Virus record (IMG/VR): IMGVR_UViG_3300009419_000018
Coordinates: 1-62,938 of that record
Origin: a virus
Reading direction: 5' to 3' (one strand)
DNA length: 62,938 nt
Translations under genes and position numbers: made by a program
Shown here: positions 38,398-46,667 of the stretch, in pieces
Layout of the letters: each line of letters starts with the position of its first letter
How positions within the stretch are numbered: the stretch's first letter is position 1
The notes under the pieces: generated by a model
What the model saw: only the letters and a program-made list of their open reading frames with translations
Told to the model about the DNA's origin: nothing
The model's database searches: none

Positions 38398-40020
38398 TTA
38401 GAACAGGCTACCTTGTTTAAACTTCTTCGGAGGAAGTGGATTCCCATCCTTACCTGTTGCGGGAGGTGGGGCATTTTCATCCACTTTCCATGATTGCGTT
38501 TCTTTATCCCAATTTTTATTGTTACTGGTACGACCCTCTAGGTGGATACCTTTAGCCGCCATATCTTTAAGTTTACCCTCAGCCTTTTTACCTCGTTCAT
38601 CTGCCCTAACTGCCTTATCCCAAATTCTTTGTTGTTTGTTGAATGGGGCATCTGCACCTACATTTTCTCGCATCTGCGTCCATGCAACTGCTTGCCCCGT
38701 ACGAGAGGGCAGATATATTGGGTTGTCAAATTGATCAAAAGAAATAGGACCCATTGCCGCGGCAGAATCACGAGTAGCCTTATTATCAAAGGCATGCCTA
38801 GTTCCGACCGGAGTTATTTCTTTAGGTGTACCTTCTAGACCTAAACCTTCTTTTGTTAATCGGCTTGTACTTGCAACAGCACCAACATCTGTAACTACTC
38901 GTTTACCTACGGAAGACTTTTTCCCTTGGCGATTTACATATGTACCAAGTTGACCAGTACTTTCTGCTTGTTGCCATGTATCTTCGGCGGTATGTGCATC
39001 GGGGTCCAAAGACGGGTGGATTGGTTCATCCTTTGATCCACGACTAAAGATCATCATTCCTTGATTTGGGTCTCCATGCACCCAGTGATGTGTAATATTT
39101 AAATCATCTTGATGCACAACAGACGCAGTTTCCCCAGCCTCAGCGGTTGAGGTTCCATATGACCAAGTTTTTGGTGTTGACGCTGGGTCAAAGCCAACGG
39201 TTATTGGTGACTGTCTTCCTGAAACTACATCAGGGTGGCGCATCATCGTAATTGCTTCTGCAACATTATCTTGGTGAGGGCGACCAGTAAGAACTAAGGC
39301 TTCATGGTCAGTAGATGTTACGGACTTAGCAGTGGTGGCGTTTGCTCCTAAATGCTCACTAGCGGCTCGTTGAGCCATAGCGGCAATTTGCGTAGGTTCA
39401 AGTTTAGATACTGGGTGTGCTTCTCCTACATTTACTCCTATTTCTGCGGCAAAACTAGGATCATGAACCGTAATAGTATGACCTGATGATTCTTTTGTTA
39501 GTCTATGAAGACCATGAAGTCCTGCAATTTCATCATCAGGCGATTTAGTAGATGATAGTTTTCCACCAATAGCCGCGGCAAGTAATGGGTCCATTTCTCC
39601 ACCAGTAGCGGCGTGTTGCCTACCCTTGTGTTCACTGTACCAACCAGCACCACGAGGTAGTTCTCTCTGACCCGTAACAGTACTACGCATTAGAGCGTTA
39701 TTCTTGGCTTGAGTAAGTAACTCAATCCGTGATTGAGTAGCACCTTTTAATGTAATTGGCTTATCTTTAATGGTTGGATCAGCCAGCATATCTTCCATAT
39801 TTCGTTTTGATAATTCATACTTTGCACGACCTTCTTCTTTCATAGAAGAAGTAGCAAGTCGTGTGTCAATGTCAGCAATAGCCTGAGGAAGATTTGATCT
39901 GACATTTCCTAAAGGGCGCAACCCTGCCGAGATTGAACCTTGCTGTTTTTTAGTAAAGTCTTCCCACATTGCAGGCCGATCAATACCTGCCGCTCCGCGT
40001 CGTGATTCTCTCTCAACCAT
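38398..40020 (-). CDS. Large unrecognised protein ending in a QxSLF motif
   Basis: 540 residues, hydrophilic, low in Cys, with no transmembrane span. Segments include DNPIYLPSRTGQAVAWTQMR near the C-terminus and a very basic, Pro-rich tail ending KKFKQGSLF. The terminal QGSLF resembles the bacterial sliding-clamp-binding motif (QxxLF) and recurs in the accessory paralogue family at 54.9-59.1 kb. It lies between the terminase/structural block and the portal block. Possibly head-associated or DNA-metabolic; undecided. Confidence 0.7.
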   Translation of the reverse strand: MVERESRRGAAGIDRPAMWEDFTKKQQGSISAGLRPLGNVRSNLPQAIADIDTRLATSSMKEEGRAKYELSKRNMEDMLADPTIKDKPITLKGATQSRIELLTQAKNNALMRSTVTGQRELPRGAGWYSEHKGRQHAATGGEMDPLLAAAIGGKLSSTKSPDDEIAGLHGLHRLTKESSGHTITVHDPSFAAEIGVNVGEAHPVSKLEPTQIAAMAQRAASEHLGANATTAKSVTSTDHEALVLTGRPHQDNVAEAITMMRHPDVVSGRQSPITVGFDPASTPKTWSYGTSTAEAGETASVVHQDDLNITHHWVHGDPNQGMMIFSRGSKDEPIHPSLDPDAHTAEDTWQQAESTGQLGTYVNRQGKKSSVGKRVVTDVGAVASTSRLTKEGLGLEGTPKEITPVGTRHAFDNKATRDSAAAMGPISFDQFDNPIYLPSRTGQAVAWTQMRENVGADAPFNKQQRIWDKAVRADERGKKAEGKLKDMAAKGIHLEGRTSNNKNWDKETQSWKVDENAPPPATGKDGNPLPPKKFKQGSLF

Positions 40021-40493
40021 TACAGAACCTTAAACTTTCCTGGGGTGTAAGAACTATGACCGAAACGACCAGGAATATAAGAAGTCTTACCAGCCTTATA
40101 GCGGTTATAAGATGAGACGCCCTTACGGCGTAACTTATTAGAATCAAACTTCTGACCTGGGTTAGAAATTGTAGAGTTGCCGTACTTACGGCCCTCTAGG
40201 TCTAACTTCTCAGACTTGAAGTTCTGCATCGGGTCAAGCACAAATTCACCAATACCTGATGCATAGCGGGGCATATTGAGTGCTACTTTGCCACCAAGGG
40301 GGCTAGGCACGAAGGGGCTAGAAATCTTGGTAACAATACCAAAGTTGTCAGCGCGCGCCGTAACTAATTCATTACCTTTTTGGACGCGACGAAACATCCC
40401 CGCAACTGCCTGATAATTAGACAGTTCCGGGGATGACCCGAATGTACTACTCGGTGCCGGGCCAACTACCGAGAAATTCCCGGTATCACCCAT
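40020..40493 (-). CDS. Unrecognised basic protein (157 residues)
   Basis: Ser/Gly/Lys/Tyr-rich with a C-terminal repeat-like pattern (SSYNRYKAGKTSYIPGRFGH, SSYTPGKFKVL). A short MFRRVQKGNELVTARADNFG segment is the only ordered-looking part. The ATG at 40493 lies 2 bases after the preceding stop, and its end shares a base with the next start. The low-complexity Tyr/Gly/Lys tail suggests a structural or DNA-contacting protein. Confidence 0.7.
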   Translation of the reverse strand: MGDTGNFSVVGPAPSSTFGSSPELSNYQAVAGMFRRVQKGNELVTARADNFGIVTKISSPFVPSPLGGKVALNMPRYASGIGEFVLDPMQNFKSEKLDLEGRKYGNSTISNPGQKFDSNKLRRKGVSSYNRYKAGKTSYIPGRFGHSSYTPGKFKVL

Positions 40494-40495
40494 GA

Positions 40496-40897
40496 TCAGT
40501 CGTAAACGACTGTTGGGTTCGGGCGGTTCATGTGACCACCCGTGTTGTACGAGTATTCAAATTGCGGGATGTAGTCTCCAGCCATTGAACCCTGTACGAA
40601 TTCACCAAGAACGGTCGGGGCTTCAATCCACGAAGACGACCCGATGTGGGCGCGCTCGCGCATTGTTTCCTCAGCGTACTTGTAGAACATCTCAGGGTTG
40701 TTATGGTTCTGTCGCATGGGCGACGGAGCGGTGTCCTCATAAGCACCAACGCCGAAGTCATAAGGGACATCGGTATCGGTGGCTACGCCTTCTTCAAAGC
40801 GGAGCGGGCCACGGTTACCCGGAATGCTTGGGGCGTACGAACGCTCAAACACTGGGGTGCCTTTTTCTGGGAACATGGGAACAGGTGCAACTGCCAT
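40496..40897 (-). CDS. Unrecognised protein downstream of terminase (133 residues)
   Basis: Pro/Met/Glu-rich and low in predicted structure. Segments include MRQNHNNPEMFYKYAEETMR and EFVQGSMAGDYIPQFEYSYN. Start ATG 40897 has a strong AGGAGG site. A 49-base gap separates it from the terminase stop. Likely a minor head protein by position; no family. Confidence 0.7.
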   Translation of the reverse strand: MAVAPVPMFPEKGTPVFERSYAPSIPGNRGPLRFEEGVATDTDVPYDFGVGAYEDTAPSPMRQNHNNPEMFYKYAEETMRERAHIGSSSWIEAPTVLGEFVQGSMAGDYIPQFEYSYNTGGHMNRPNPTVVYD

Positions 40898-40946
40898 CTA
40901 TGGATTCCTCCTAGTAGGGGTTTATCTCCACTTATCGTACCATAGT

Positions 40947-42521
40947 TTACCTATAAAAGGGAGAGTTAAATGACTCCACCATTGGCATTACTTCTAATGC
41001 CGTCATACTGCAAGCAATTGCTAGAGAATCGGGGTAGTCATCAAATGCACCCTTCTCATCAGGAGCGGCGGCTAGTAGGTACGGGCCACGGTAAATCTTT
41101 TCAAGGTCGCACATCTGCTGGTTGAACTTTTTCCATGATCGGGTACGGCGCGCCTTGGAGTGACCAGGAATAATCAACTGCTCTCGTTGCATTAATTCGG
41201 TCAGGTGTACCCAACGCTCGTTCTGAGTCTTGGCGTCAGATGAGACAGCGACTACCTCAATCTCAGGGAGCAAGAGTTGTAGTCGCTCGGTAACAGCGCC
41301 ACCTACACCTTGGGAGTCCACACCAATGCGGTAGACATCAAAGTTACGGATGAAGTCAATCATTTCAAAGTACTGCTGTTCCCACTCAACATTGTTGATT
41401 TCCAGCCAGTCAAGGACGCGGTGCTCAAAGAAACCGAACCCATCAGGGTGGTCCCAGTCCACCCACACGGCTGTAGCCACGGTGGAGTCATTGGTTCGCG
41501 CCACATCTATACCCATGACAATGGGGCTACGCCACCACTTCTTCACAATAGCCATAGACGGGTCGTACAGGCGCTCTAGGCGTTCCTCGGTGACAAACAT
41601 ACCCTTTTCCAAAATCCACTTGTTGCAGTAGGACATTTGGAACTCGTCTGAGTCTTCACCAATACGGGTCTTTTCCTTAGCAATGAACTTGCCGTAGTTA
41701 TCGTTGTATTTAGCGGCAACTCGCCAGTCATACTCAAAGTGTGCCTGTCTGTGGCCCCGTCTGGCGTTTGTATCACGGCGCTTATTAAACTGGATCATCT
41801 TATAAAAGTAAGACTTATTCCTAGTAGCCGTGCCCGTAAGAACAATAGAACCGTTGTTGAACGCCAACATCGGCTTAATTGATTTAGAAATCATGAACTC
41901 ATCGGCCTCTTGTGCTTCGTCAATCATGACGAAGTGGTAGGTCTTAGATTCAATCTTTGCCTTAGGGTTACAGGTCTGCATACGGCAGAGCGACCCTGAC
42001 TTCTTCAGGCTGATAATACGACCCTTACCGCGAGCGCCACCTGATGACGCCTTATCATCAATCTCAGGATCAAGGAGGAAGTTCATGGCGTGTTCGCTGG
42101 TCAACTTGCTGACGATACGACCAAACACCGTGTCAGCCTGATCCTCAACGGGGGCAAACACACCACACCAAAAGCCCTTCTCAAACTTACCCAGCCATGT
42201 TGGGTAGACCTTGGACAGGCGCGGGAGAATGACCATCATGGATGCCATGACATTAGAAAGAACCTCAGACTTACCAGACTGACGGGTCGCAACGAGGGTT
42301 AGTTCTTCACCGTCGCCAAGGACGATGGACTCAATGATCCGATAGGCAATCGGGACCTGATAGGGGAACAGGGTGACATTACAGAACTCTTCGGTAAAGA
42401 CGATTAACTTCATGACCAGTTGGTCAACGAATTCCGTAGATGTTTCGTCTAGTTCTTCCTCTTGATAGTCACCAATGTCTTCGTTGTATTCCGTATCCTC
42501 AACATCTGATTCTTCACTCAT
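40947..42521 (-). CDS. terL: Terminase large subunit
   Basis: 524 residues. ATPase: Walker A ATRQSGKS (78-85), Walker B FVMIDEAQE (about 197-205), and coupling motif VLTGTATRNK. The nuclease domain shows the RNase-H-like acids: GIDVART (Asp339), RIGVDSQGVGG and DDYPDSLAIA near the C-terminus. It packages DNA through the portal. The acidic N-terminal 35 residues are unusual but not unique. A packaging-site (cos or pac) prediction is not possible by eye. Confidence 0.93.
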   Translation of the reverse strand: MSEESDVEDTEYNEDIGDYQEEELDETSTEFVDQLVMKLIVFTEEFCNVTLFPYQVPIAYRIIESIVLGDGEELTLVATRQSGKSEVLSNVMASMMVILPRLSKVYPTWLGKFEKGFWCGVFAPVEDQADTVFGRIVSKLTSEHAMNFLLDPEIDDKASSGGARGKGRIISLKKSGSLCRMQTCNPKAKIESKTYHFVMIDEAQEADEFMISKSIKPMLAFNNGSIVLTGTATRNKSYFYKMIQFNKRRDTNARRGHRQAHFEYDWRVAAKYNDNYGKFIAKEKTRIGEDSDEFQMSYCNKWILEKGMFVTEERLERLYDPSMAIVKKWWRSPIVMGIDVARTNDSTVATAVWVDWDHPDGFGFFEHRVLDWLEINNVEWEQQYFEMIDFIRNFDVYRIGVDSQGVGGAVTERLQLLLPEIEVVAVSSDAKTQNERWVHLTELMQREQLIIPGHSKARRTRSWKKFNQQMCDLEKIYRGPYLLAAAPDEKGAFDDYPDSLAIACSMTALEVMPMVESFNSPFYR

Positions 42522-42554
42522 AAGAGTAAGTATAAAACAAAAATCAAGGCAGTA

Positions 42555-42776
42555 TTACTTACTGATATCTCTGGAGGCGATTTCTTTTAATATCTCGTGG
42601 AATACTTCTGTGGCTTGGAGTACCTCAGCATTAGTACCATCACGGTAGCGCCAGTTATCAAATGACTGGCAGGTGTAGATCAGGCACTGCTCTCCCCATG
42701 TGGCTAACTCACTCTTAGTCATCTTTTGGAGTCGGGCAATCTTTGGAAGATCAGTCTTAGGTTTGCGTCTCATCAT
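42555..42776 (-). CDS. Small basic protein upstream of terminase (73 residues)
   Basis: Start ATG 42776 overlaps the stop of the membrane protein gene. Helical and basic at the N-terminus (MRRKPKTDLPKIARLQKMTK), then ATEVFHEILKEIASRD. Position just before terL is where small terminase or packaging accessory proteins occur, but there is no HTH visible. Confidence 0.6.
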   Translation of the reverse strand: MMRRKPKTDLPKIARLQKMTKSELATWGEQCLIYTCQSFDNWRYRDGTNAEVLQATEVFHEILKEIASRDISK

Positions 42777-43180
42777 TTCCAGTCCCTGATTTCTTTTGCT
42801 TTGGCTTGAAGAAAGCGCCCCTGGACGGCAGTCATTAGACCGTCTTCCTCAGACATGTCTGAACCTACCTTAGAAATACCAATTTGAAAGGTATGTTTCT
42901 TAAGTTTTATTTGGATTCCTTTACCGACGCGCCAAGGAGCAGATGTCTGGCGCATAAACCCCCACGCAAAAAGGCGGGTATTAGGGGGAACAATATCTCT
43001 ACAAATCCAGTACACAGGACCCACTGCCTGCACGGCGTTCATGGTATCCCTGAATATTAGGAACGATATGAAACAACTAATCAGTAGGGCGATGCCTGTC
43101 ATGGGGGACATAAGGATAACGCTTACTATTACCCAAACGATTGACGCCAACCATGCTGACATGGCTAGAAATGCTCTCAT
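42773..43180 (-). CDS. Membrane protein with two N-terminal spans
   Basis: 135 residues. Two hydrophobic segments (about 5-24, WLASIVWVIVSVILMSPM; 27-43, GIALLISCFISFLIF) are followed by a cytosolic or periplasmic domain with aromatic strands (VGPVYWICRDIVPPNTRLFA, GKGIQIKLKKHTFQIGIS). No family. It could be a superinfection-exclusion or lysis-control protein; unassigned. Start ATG 43180 has AAGGAA. Confidence 0.7.
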   Translation of the reverse strand: MRAFLAMSAWLASIVWVIVSVILMSPMTGIALLISCFISFLIFRDTMNAVQAVGPVYWICRDIVPPNTRLFAWGFMRQTSAPWRVGKGIQIKLKKHTFQIGISKVGSDMSEEDGLMTAVQGRFLQAKAKEIRDWK

Positions 43181-43195
43181 TGTAATTCCTTGTTG

Positions 43196-43768
43196 TTAAA
43201 CGGGCCAATTACTCTTAGTGTATCCAAATGGTTCAAGAATCTGTCTAATACCCTTACCCTTAGAACTGTACTCACGATAATTGCGGTAGATGTCTAATGG
43301 CATAGGTCCATACTTGTAAACGCCGCTGGTAGCACCAGCGCGGTTACGGAACATGACATATACATATCCGAGGATGTTATATGAGGAACCACCCTTGGAT
43401 CGGTCAGTCTTAGCAATCCTGGAGAATTGCTTAGAGAGAACATTTAACCCCTCAGCAACGCTATCGCCAATACCCATTTCCTCAGTTACTTCATCTTGAG
43501 TGGCAACGGGAATGAACACATGAGCCACGACGCAAGAACTCTTGGTCGGACCCATGTAATACTGGTCTACTGGTTGTACCCAGTAGACCTCAAAGTCGCC
43601 ACCGCTAGGTATGAGTTCATTCATACCCGCATATAAGTTTGTGGGTGGCAGACGGGCGCCAGTGGTCTTATCAATACGACCAGTAGAACCGCCGTCCCGT
43701 TGTCCTTCTTCTAATCTGTCCCAGACGCTTTGAGCGCCTGGACCTAATCCTCGTTTTTTAGTTGCCAC
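43196..43768 (-). CDS. Unrecognised protein near the endolysin (190 residues)
   Basis: Start is GTG 43768, 6 bases after the endolysin stop. Beta-rich (DFEVYWVQPVDQYYMGPTKS, SYNILGYVYVMFRN) with a basic N-terminus. No motif recognised; a virion protein is plausible. Confidence 0.65.
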   Translation of the reverse strand: MATKKRGLGPGAQSVWDRLEEGQRDGGSTGRIDKTTGARLPPTNLYAGMNELIPSGGDFEVYWVQPVDQYYMGPTKSSCVVAHVFIPVATQDEVTEEMGIGDSVAEGLNVLSKQFSRIAKTDRSKGGSSYNILGYVYVMFRNRAGATSGVYKYGPMPLDIYRNYREYSSKGKGIRQILEPFGYTKSNWPV

Positions 43769-43774
43769 TGTTTA

Positions 43775-44584
43775 TCAGCCGAACATGGCTTTCCATGTCG
43801 TCGGACCAACAACGCCATCATAAGTGAGACCCTTGGACTTCTGCCAGTTACGGACAAGTTCATGGGTCTTGGCACCAAAGTCACCATCGGGCTTTGCGCC
43901 AACGATTGCCTGAACCAACTTGACGGCGTCACCCTTTGAACCCTGCTTAACGGGTGTTCCTGGGTAAGTAAAAGTAAGTGCGGGTGCGCCTGCTGGAGCA
44001 GGTGCAGGAGCGGCGTCTGGTGCTACGGGAGCGGGTGCGCCATTAGGGGTGGCATCACCGAGGCAGTACTGCCAGTGCCATGCCTCAAACTCTTTTGACT
44101 TAGGGTCAGAACCCTGTAAGTAAAAACCGTATGAAGGGGCGTTGGCGCACATCCAGGCAAGGCATGCTCCACCCATTGATGCGGTTTTACCGCCCTGATC
44201 GTAGCCAAGGTCAATAGCGAGACCCCAGCCATGGTTTGAACCCTTAAGACCAGTGGGGTCTGGGGCCGCCGAAGGGGCTTTACCCTTCTTGAGGTACCAT
44301 GTCTTACCCTCGTACTTGCGTGTAACGCCAGTCCCAGTATCTTCGGTGACATAGCGATCCATAAACATTGCCAACTGACCTTCAAATGAGCGGTAGTCGC
44401 CCACATTCTTCAGTTTGAAGCCAGCGGCGAGAGCGGCGTCGTACAATTTATTGAATTGCTCTGCGACTGGTGCGTACATCTTTCCGCCAGTCTTAACGGG
44501 AGCCAAAACACTCGGGGCTAACTGACCGTTCTTAAACTGCTTAAGTGCGGTGGGCACTACTAGTTTGATGCAGGGGTAATTCAT
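43775..44584 (-). CDS. Endolysin: M15 peptidase plus peptidoglycan-binding domain
   Basis: 269 residues. The N-terminal M15-type L,D- or D,D-peptidase has GSNHGWGLAIDLGY (zinc ligands His118, Asp125) and EFEAWHWQY (Glu167, His170). An Ala/Pro-rich linker (about 178-208) leads to a PG_binding_1 repeat (LVQAIVGAKPDGDFGAKTHE, VGPTTWKAMFG). It cuts peptide cross-links at lysis. No signal peptide, so a holin is needed. A second M15 domain is in the tape-measure protein. Start ATG 44584 has GGAGAC. Confidence 0.93.
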   Translation of the reverse strand: MNYPCIKLVVPTALKQFKNGQLAPSVLAPVKTGGKMYAPVAEQFNKLYDAALAAGFKLKNVGDYRSFEGQLAMFMDRYVTEDTGTGVTRKYEGKTWYLKKGKAPSAAPDPTGLKGSNHGWGLAIDLGYDQGGKTASMGGACLAWMCANAPSYGFYLQGSDPKSKEFEAWHWQYCLGDATPNGAPAPVAPDAAPAPAPAGAPALTFTYPGTPVKQGSKGDAVKLVQAIVGAKPDGDFGAKTHELVRNWQKSKGLTYDGVVGPTTWKAMFG

Positions 44585-44595
44585 AAATGTCTCCT

Positions 44596-44856
44596 TTAGG
44601 CTGATCCACCATGGATGCCAGTAGTTGTCTTTAACCAGAATACATTAGAAAACTGGTCGTCGTCGCTTGCAACAATGATCATATCACCCGGAGTAGGTAC
44701 AGACCAGACGCCACTAATTGACTCCCTATCCACATAGGAAAGGGGTAGATAACTATTTTCACCCATAACATGGGGCAAAGACACATAGATTTCACCCGTG
44801 GTGCTGTCAGACGATTTAACAAGCGCCCTATAAATCTTGCCACCTGGGTTAAACAT
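44596..44856 (-). CDS. OB-fold baseplate spike protein candidate, gp5/gpV-like
   Basis: 86 residues. The beta pattern GKIYRALVKSSDSTTGEIYV, SLPHV, ISGVWSVPTPGDMIIVASDD and NVFWL matches the N-terminal OB domain of phage spike proteins and VgrG (pressure-tight 'VPxxGD' turn). Only the OB part is present; no beta-helix needle follows. Coded far from the hub gene, just upstream of the endolysin. Confidence 0.65.
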   Translation of the reverse strand: MFNPGGKIYRALVKSSDSTTGEIYVSLPHVMGENSYLPLSYVDRESISGVWSVPTPGDMIIVASDDDQFSNVFWLKTTTGIHGGSA

Positions 44857-45028
44857 TATTCAGCATCCATTCTTCAGGGGTATTTCCTTCAGCGACCCAT
44901 ACAAGATATTGCTGATAGTCAGAGTTGGCAGGGTCAAATGGTATCAATGCGCCATCTTCTATGCGTTCAACCAGATTTTGATGTTCAACTACCCCACGAG
45001 GGTTAATATATGCAACTAATCTATACAT
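44849..45028 (-). CDS. 59-residue fibre-associated small protein
   Basis: ATG 45028 overlaps the TAA of the fibre gene; TAA at 44849-44851 overlaps the next ATG. The sequence ends with the motif YLVWVAEGNTPEEW, a common short-protein pattern in tail fibre regions (residues after a DPANSDYQQ). Possibly a fibre-assembly helper; no catalytic site. Confidence 0.65.
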   Translation of the reverse strand: MYRLVAYINPRGVVEHQNLVERIEDGALIPFDPANSDYQQYLVWVAEGNTPEEWMLNNV

Positions 45029-46275
45029 TACAACTCCGCCGCAACTGTGTATGAATAAGTAAAACTGGAGTACGGGAAACCAGTGTTAGAGCAAGTTTCT
45101 CGTATATAAACACTTTTATCTGTTACTGAGGATGTAGACAAAACAGCATTATCGTTGCTTGTAAAACTATTTGTTAATGTTGGCGTTGCCCGCATAGTAA
45201 CAGGAAATTGAAAACTAAATCCTTCTCCAAATTGGTTGACATTATTAGCAACAAATCCACTCCAAACCACCCCTGAGGCATAGTAATACCGCTGACATAA
45301 CGCTAACTCTGTGCCGATAGGTCGCTTCTCAAACGGTGTCATGATAAAAGAACCACGCTCTAGTTGCATTCCAGCAAAAGAAACAACAACACCTGAATTC
45401 TGAACATTAGTAGGGACAATTCCAACTTTCAAACCAACGGCATTAGAAGGGACTGTAAAGGTGCATACAAACCTAACCCATGAGGTCTGTGGACTAATAG
45501 TCTCTGGGAATACTGTAACAGGGACTGTTTGGGACCCGTAGGCATCACTGGATGTGGAGTAGTAGACGCTAAAAGATAAGGTCCCTGTTAGTGCTGTTGC
45601 CCCTCTCTTGACCCATGTACTAAATGTCATAGTATTTCCACGCAAAGGAATAACAGCAGAAGATTCTAATGCTTGGAATATCTGCCCGTAGGAATTACTT
45701 GCACCAGTAGTCCATTTGTTTGAGTATCTGACACCAACACCAGTTGGGAAATCAGATGCATCTTGTGAAAAAGTAGTTGTACCTGAAGCAAGGTTATACC
45801 ATCTATCTGCTGTTGTATATCCCGTAGACGAACTAGATGTGCCCCGTTGCCAAATATCAAACCCACCGTTAATTAGATGATTACGGAAACCCTGGTGCGG
45901 CGAAAGGAGTTCCGTACCCTGATAAAACTGCGGAGCAAGAACACTACCAGTGCTACGAATTTGTCCATTAACATCTAATTTGTATCCATCAAAAGTCGTC
46001 GTGCCTATACCCACAAAATTATTGGTTGAATCAACTTTTAAAGTATTTGTGTCTACAGTGACATCACCAGTAACAGTTAACGAAGAAAAAGTCCCAGTAA
46101 CATCAGAAGCGTCAGTTGCATACAAGAGACTGTTCCAGGCAGTGGAACCAGTACCAATCTTAAACTTACCTGTATTAGTTTCAAAGCCCGTCTCACCAAC
46201 GGCAAGAATAGGGTTTACTGAGGCCCAATTAGCCGCAGTGTCACTTCTCAGTTGTATTAGGTCGTTCCTCGGCAC
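45028..46275 (-). CDS. Tail fibre / receptor-binding protein
   Basis: 415 residues from GTG 46275; a TTG 27 bases earlier is the alternative. The N-terminal domain LIQLRSDTAANWASVNPILA, GETGFETNTGKFKIGTGST is the fibre repeat domain shared by many phage fibres. A linker with VTGDVTVDTNTLKVDSTNN, then HLINGGFDIWQRG, opens a C-terminal carbohydrate-binding-type jelly roll. It overlaps the 52-residue coiled-coil gene. Confidence 0.75.
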   Translation of the reverse strand: MPRNDLIQLRSDTAANWASVNPILAVGETGFETNTGKFKIGTGSTAWNSLLYATDASDVTGTFSSLTVTGDVTVDTNTLKVDSTNNFVGIGTTTFDGYKLDVNGQIRSTGSVLAPQFYQGTELLSPHQGFRNHLINGGFDIWQRGTSSSSTGYTTADRWYNLASGTTTFSQDASDFPTGVGVRYSNKWTTGASNSYGQIFQALESSAVIPLRGNTMTFSTWVKRGATALTGTLSFSVYYSTSSDAYGSQTVPVTVFPETISPQTSWVRFVCTFTVPSNAVGLKVGIVPTNVQNSGVVVSFAGMQLERGSFIMTPFEKRPIGTELALCQRYYYASGVVWSGFVANNVNQFGEGFSFQFPVTMRATPTLTNSFTSNDNAVLSTSSVTDKSVYIRETCSNTGFPYSSFTYSYTVAAEL

Positions 46276-46399
46276 TTTCCTGCCCCTTCTGTATAGCGTC
46301 AATCGTAGCCTCTAGGACTGCGATACGCTGGGCCTGCTGTGAAATCTGATTCACGAGTGATTCAACAATCTTGTTGACATCTAGTTGTACATTGGACAT
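46241..46399 (-). CDS. 52-residue coiled-coil peptide
   Basis: ATG 46399; TGA at 46241-46243. The sequence MSNVQLDVNKIVESLVNQIS, QQAQRIAVLEATIDAIQKGQ is a clear heptad helix; similar short coiled coils are common beside phage fibre genes. Overlaps the fibre start by 35 bases. Likely a fibre assembly or trimerisation helper. Confidence 0.65.
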   Translation of the reverse strand: MSNVQLDVNKIVESLVNQISQQAQRIAVLEATIDAIQKGQESAEERPNTTEK

Positions 46400-46407
46400 T
46401 TGGTTTC

Positions 46408-46656
46408 CTATGGTATTTGTGGAAATATTGGATTTAGATTAGATGGCTCATATGTAGCCATAAAATCTCTTAACTCTTGGCGATATGCAAGCCACGCTTC
46501 TTTGTCAACTATGACATCAGACAATTGGCTAAAGTCTGATGCCATCAATAAAGCATCTCGGCGTTCACGAACAAAAGAAATTCTTTGTTCATCTGTAAAT
46601 TTATTACAAAAGTCATCATACAATGAATGTTCTGCAATTTCAATAATTCTTGTCAT
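46408..46656 (-). CDS. Tail fibre assembly chaperone-like protein
   Basis: 82 residues with RRDALLMASDFSQLSD, then KEAWLAYRQELRDF and PSNLNPIFPQIP: the R..LL..sDw...D...W..YR..LRD pattern of phage tail fibre/assembly chaperones. Lies between two fibre genes. Start ATG 46656 has AAAGGAAAC. Confidence 0.75.
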   Translation of the reverse strand: MTRIIEIAEHSLYDDFCNKFTDEQRISFVRERRDALLMASDFSQLSDVIVDKEAWLAYRQELRDFMATYEPSNLNPIFPQIP

Positions 46657-46667
46657 TTTGTTTCCTT

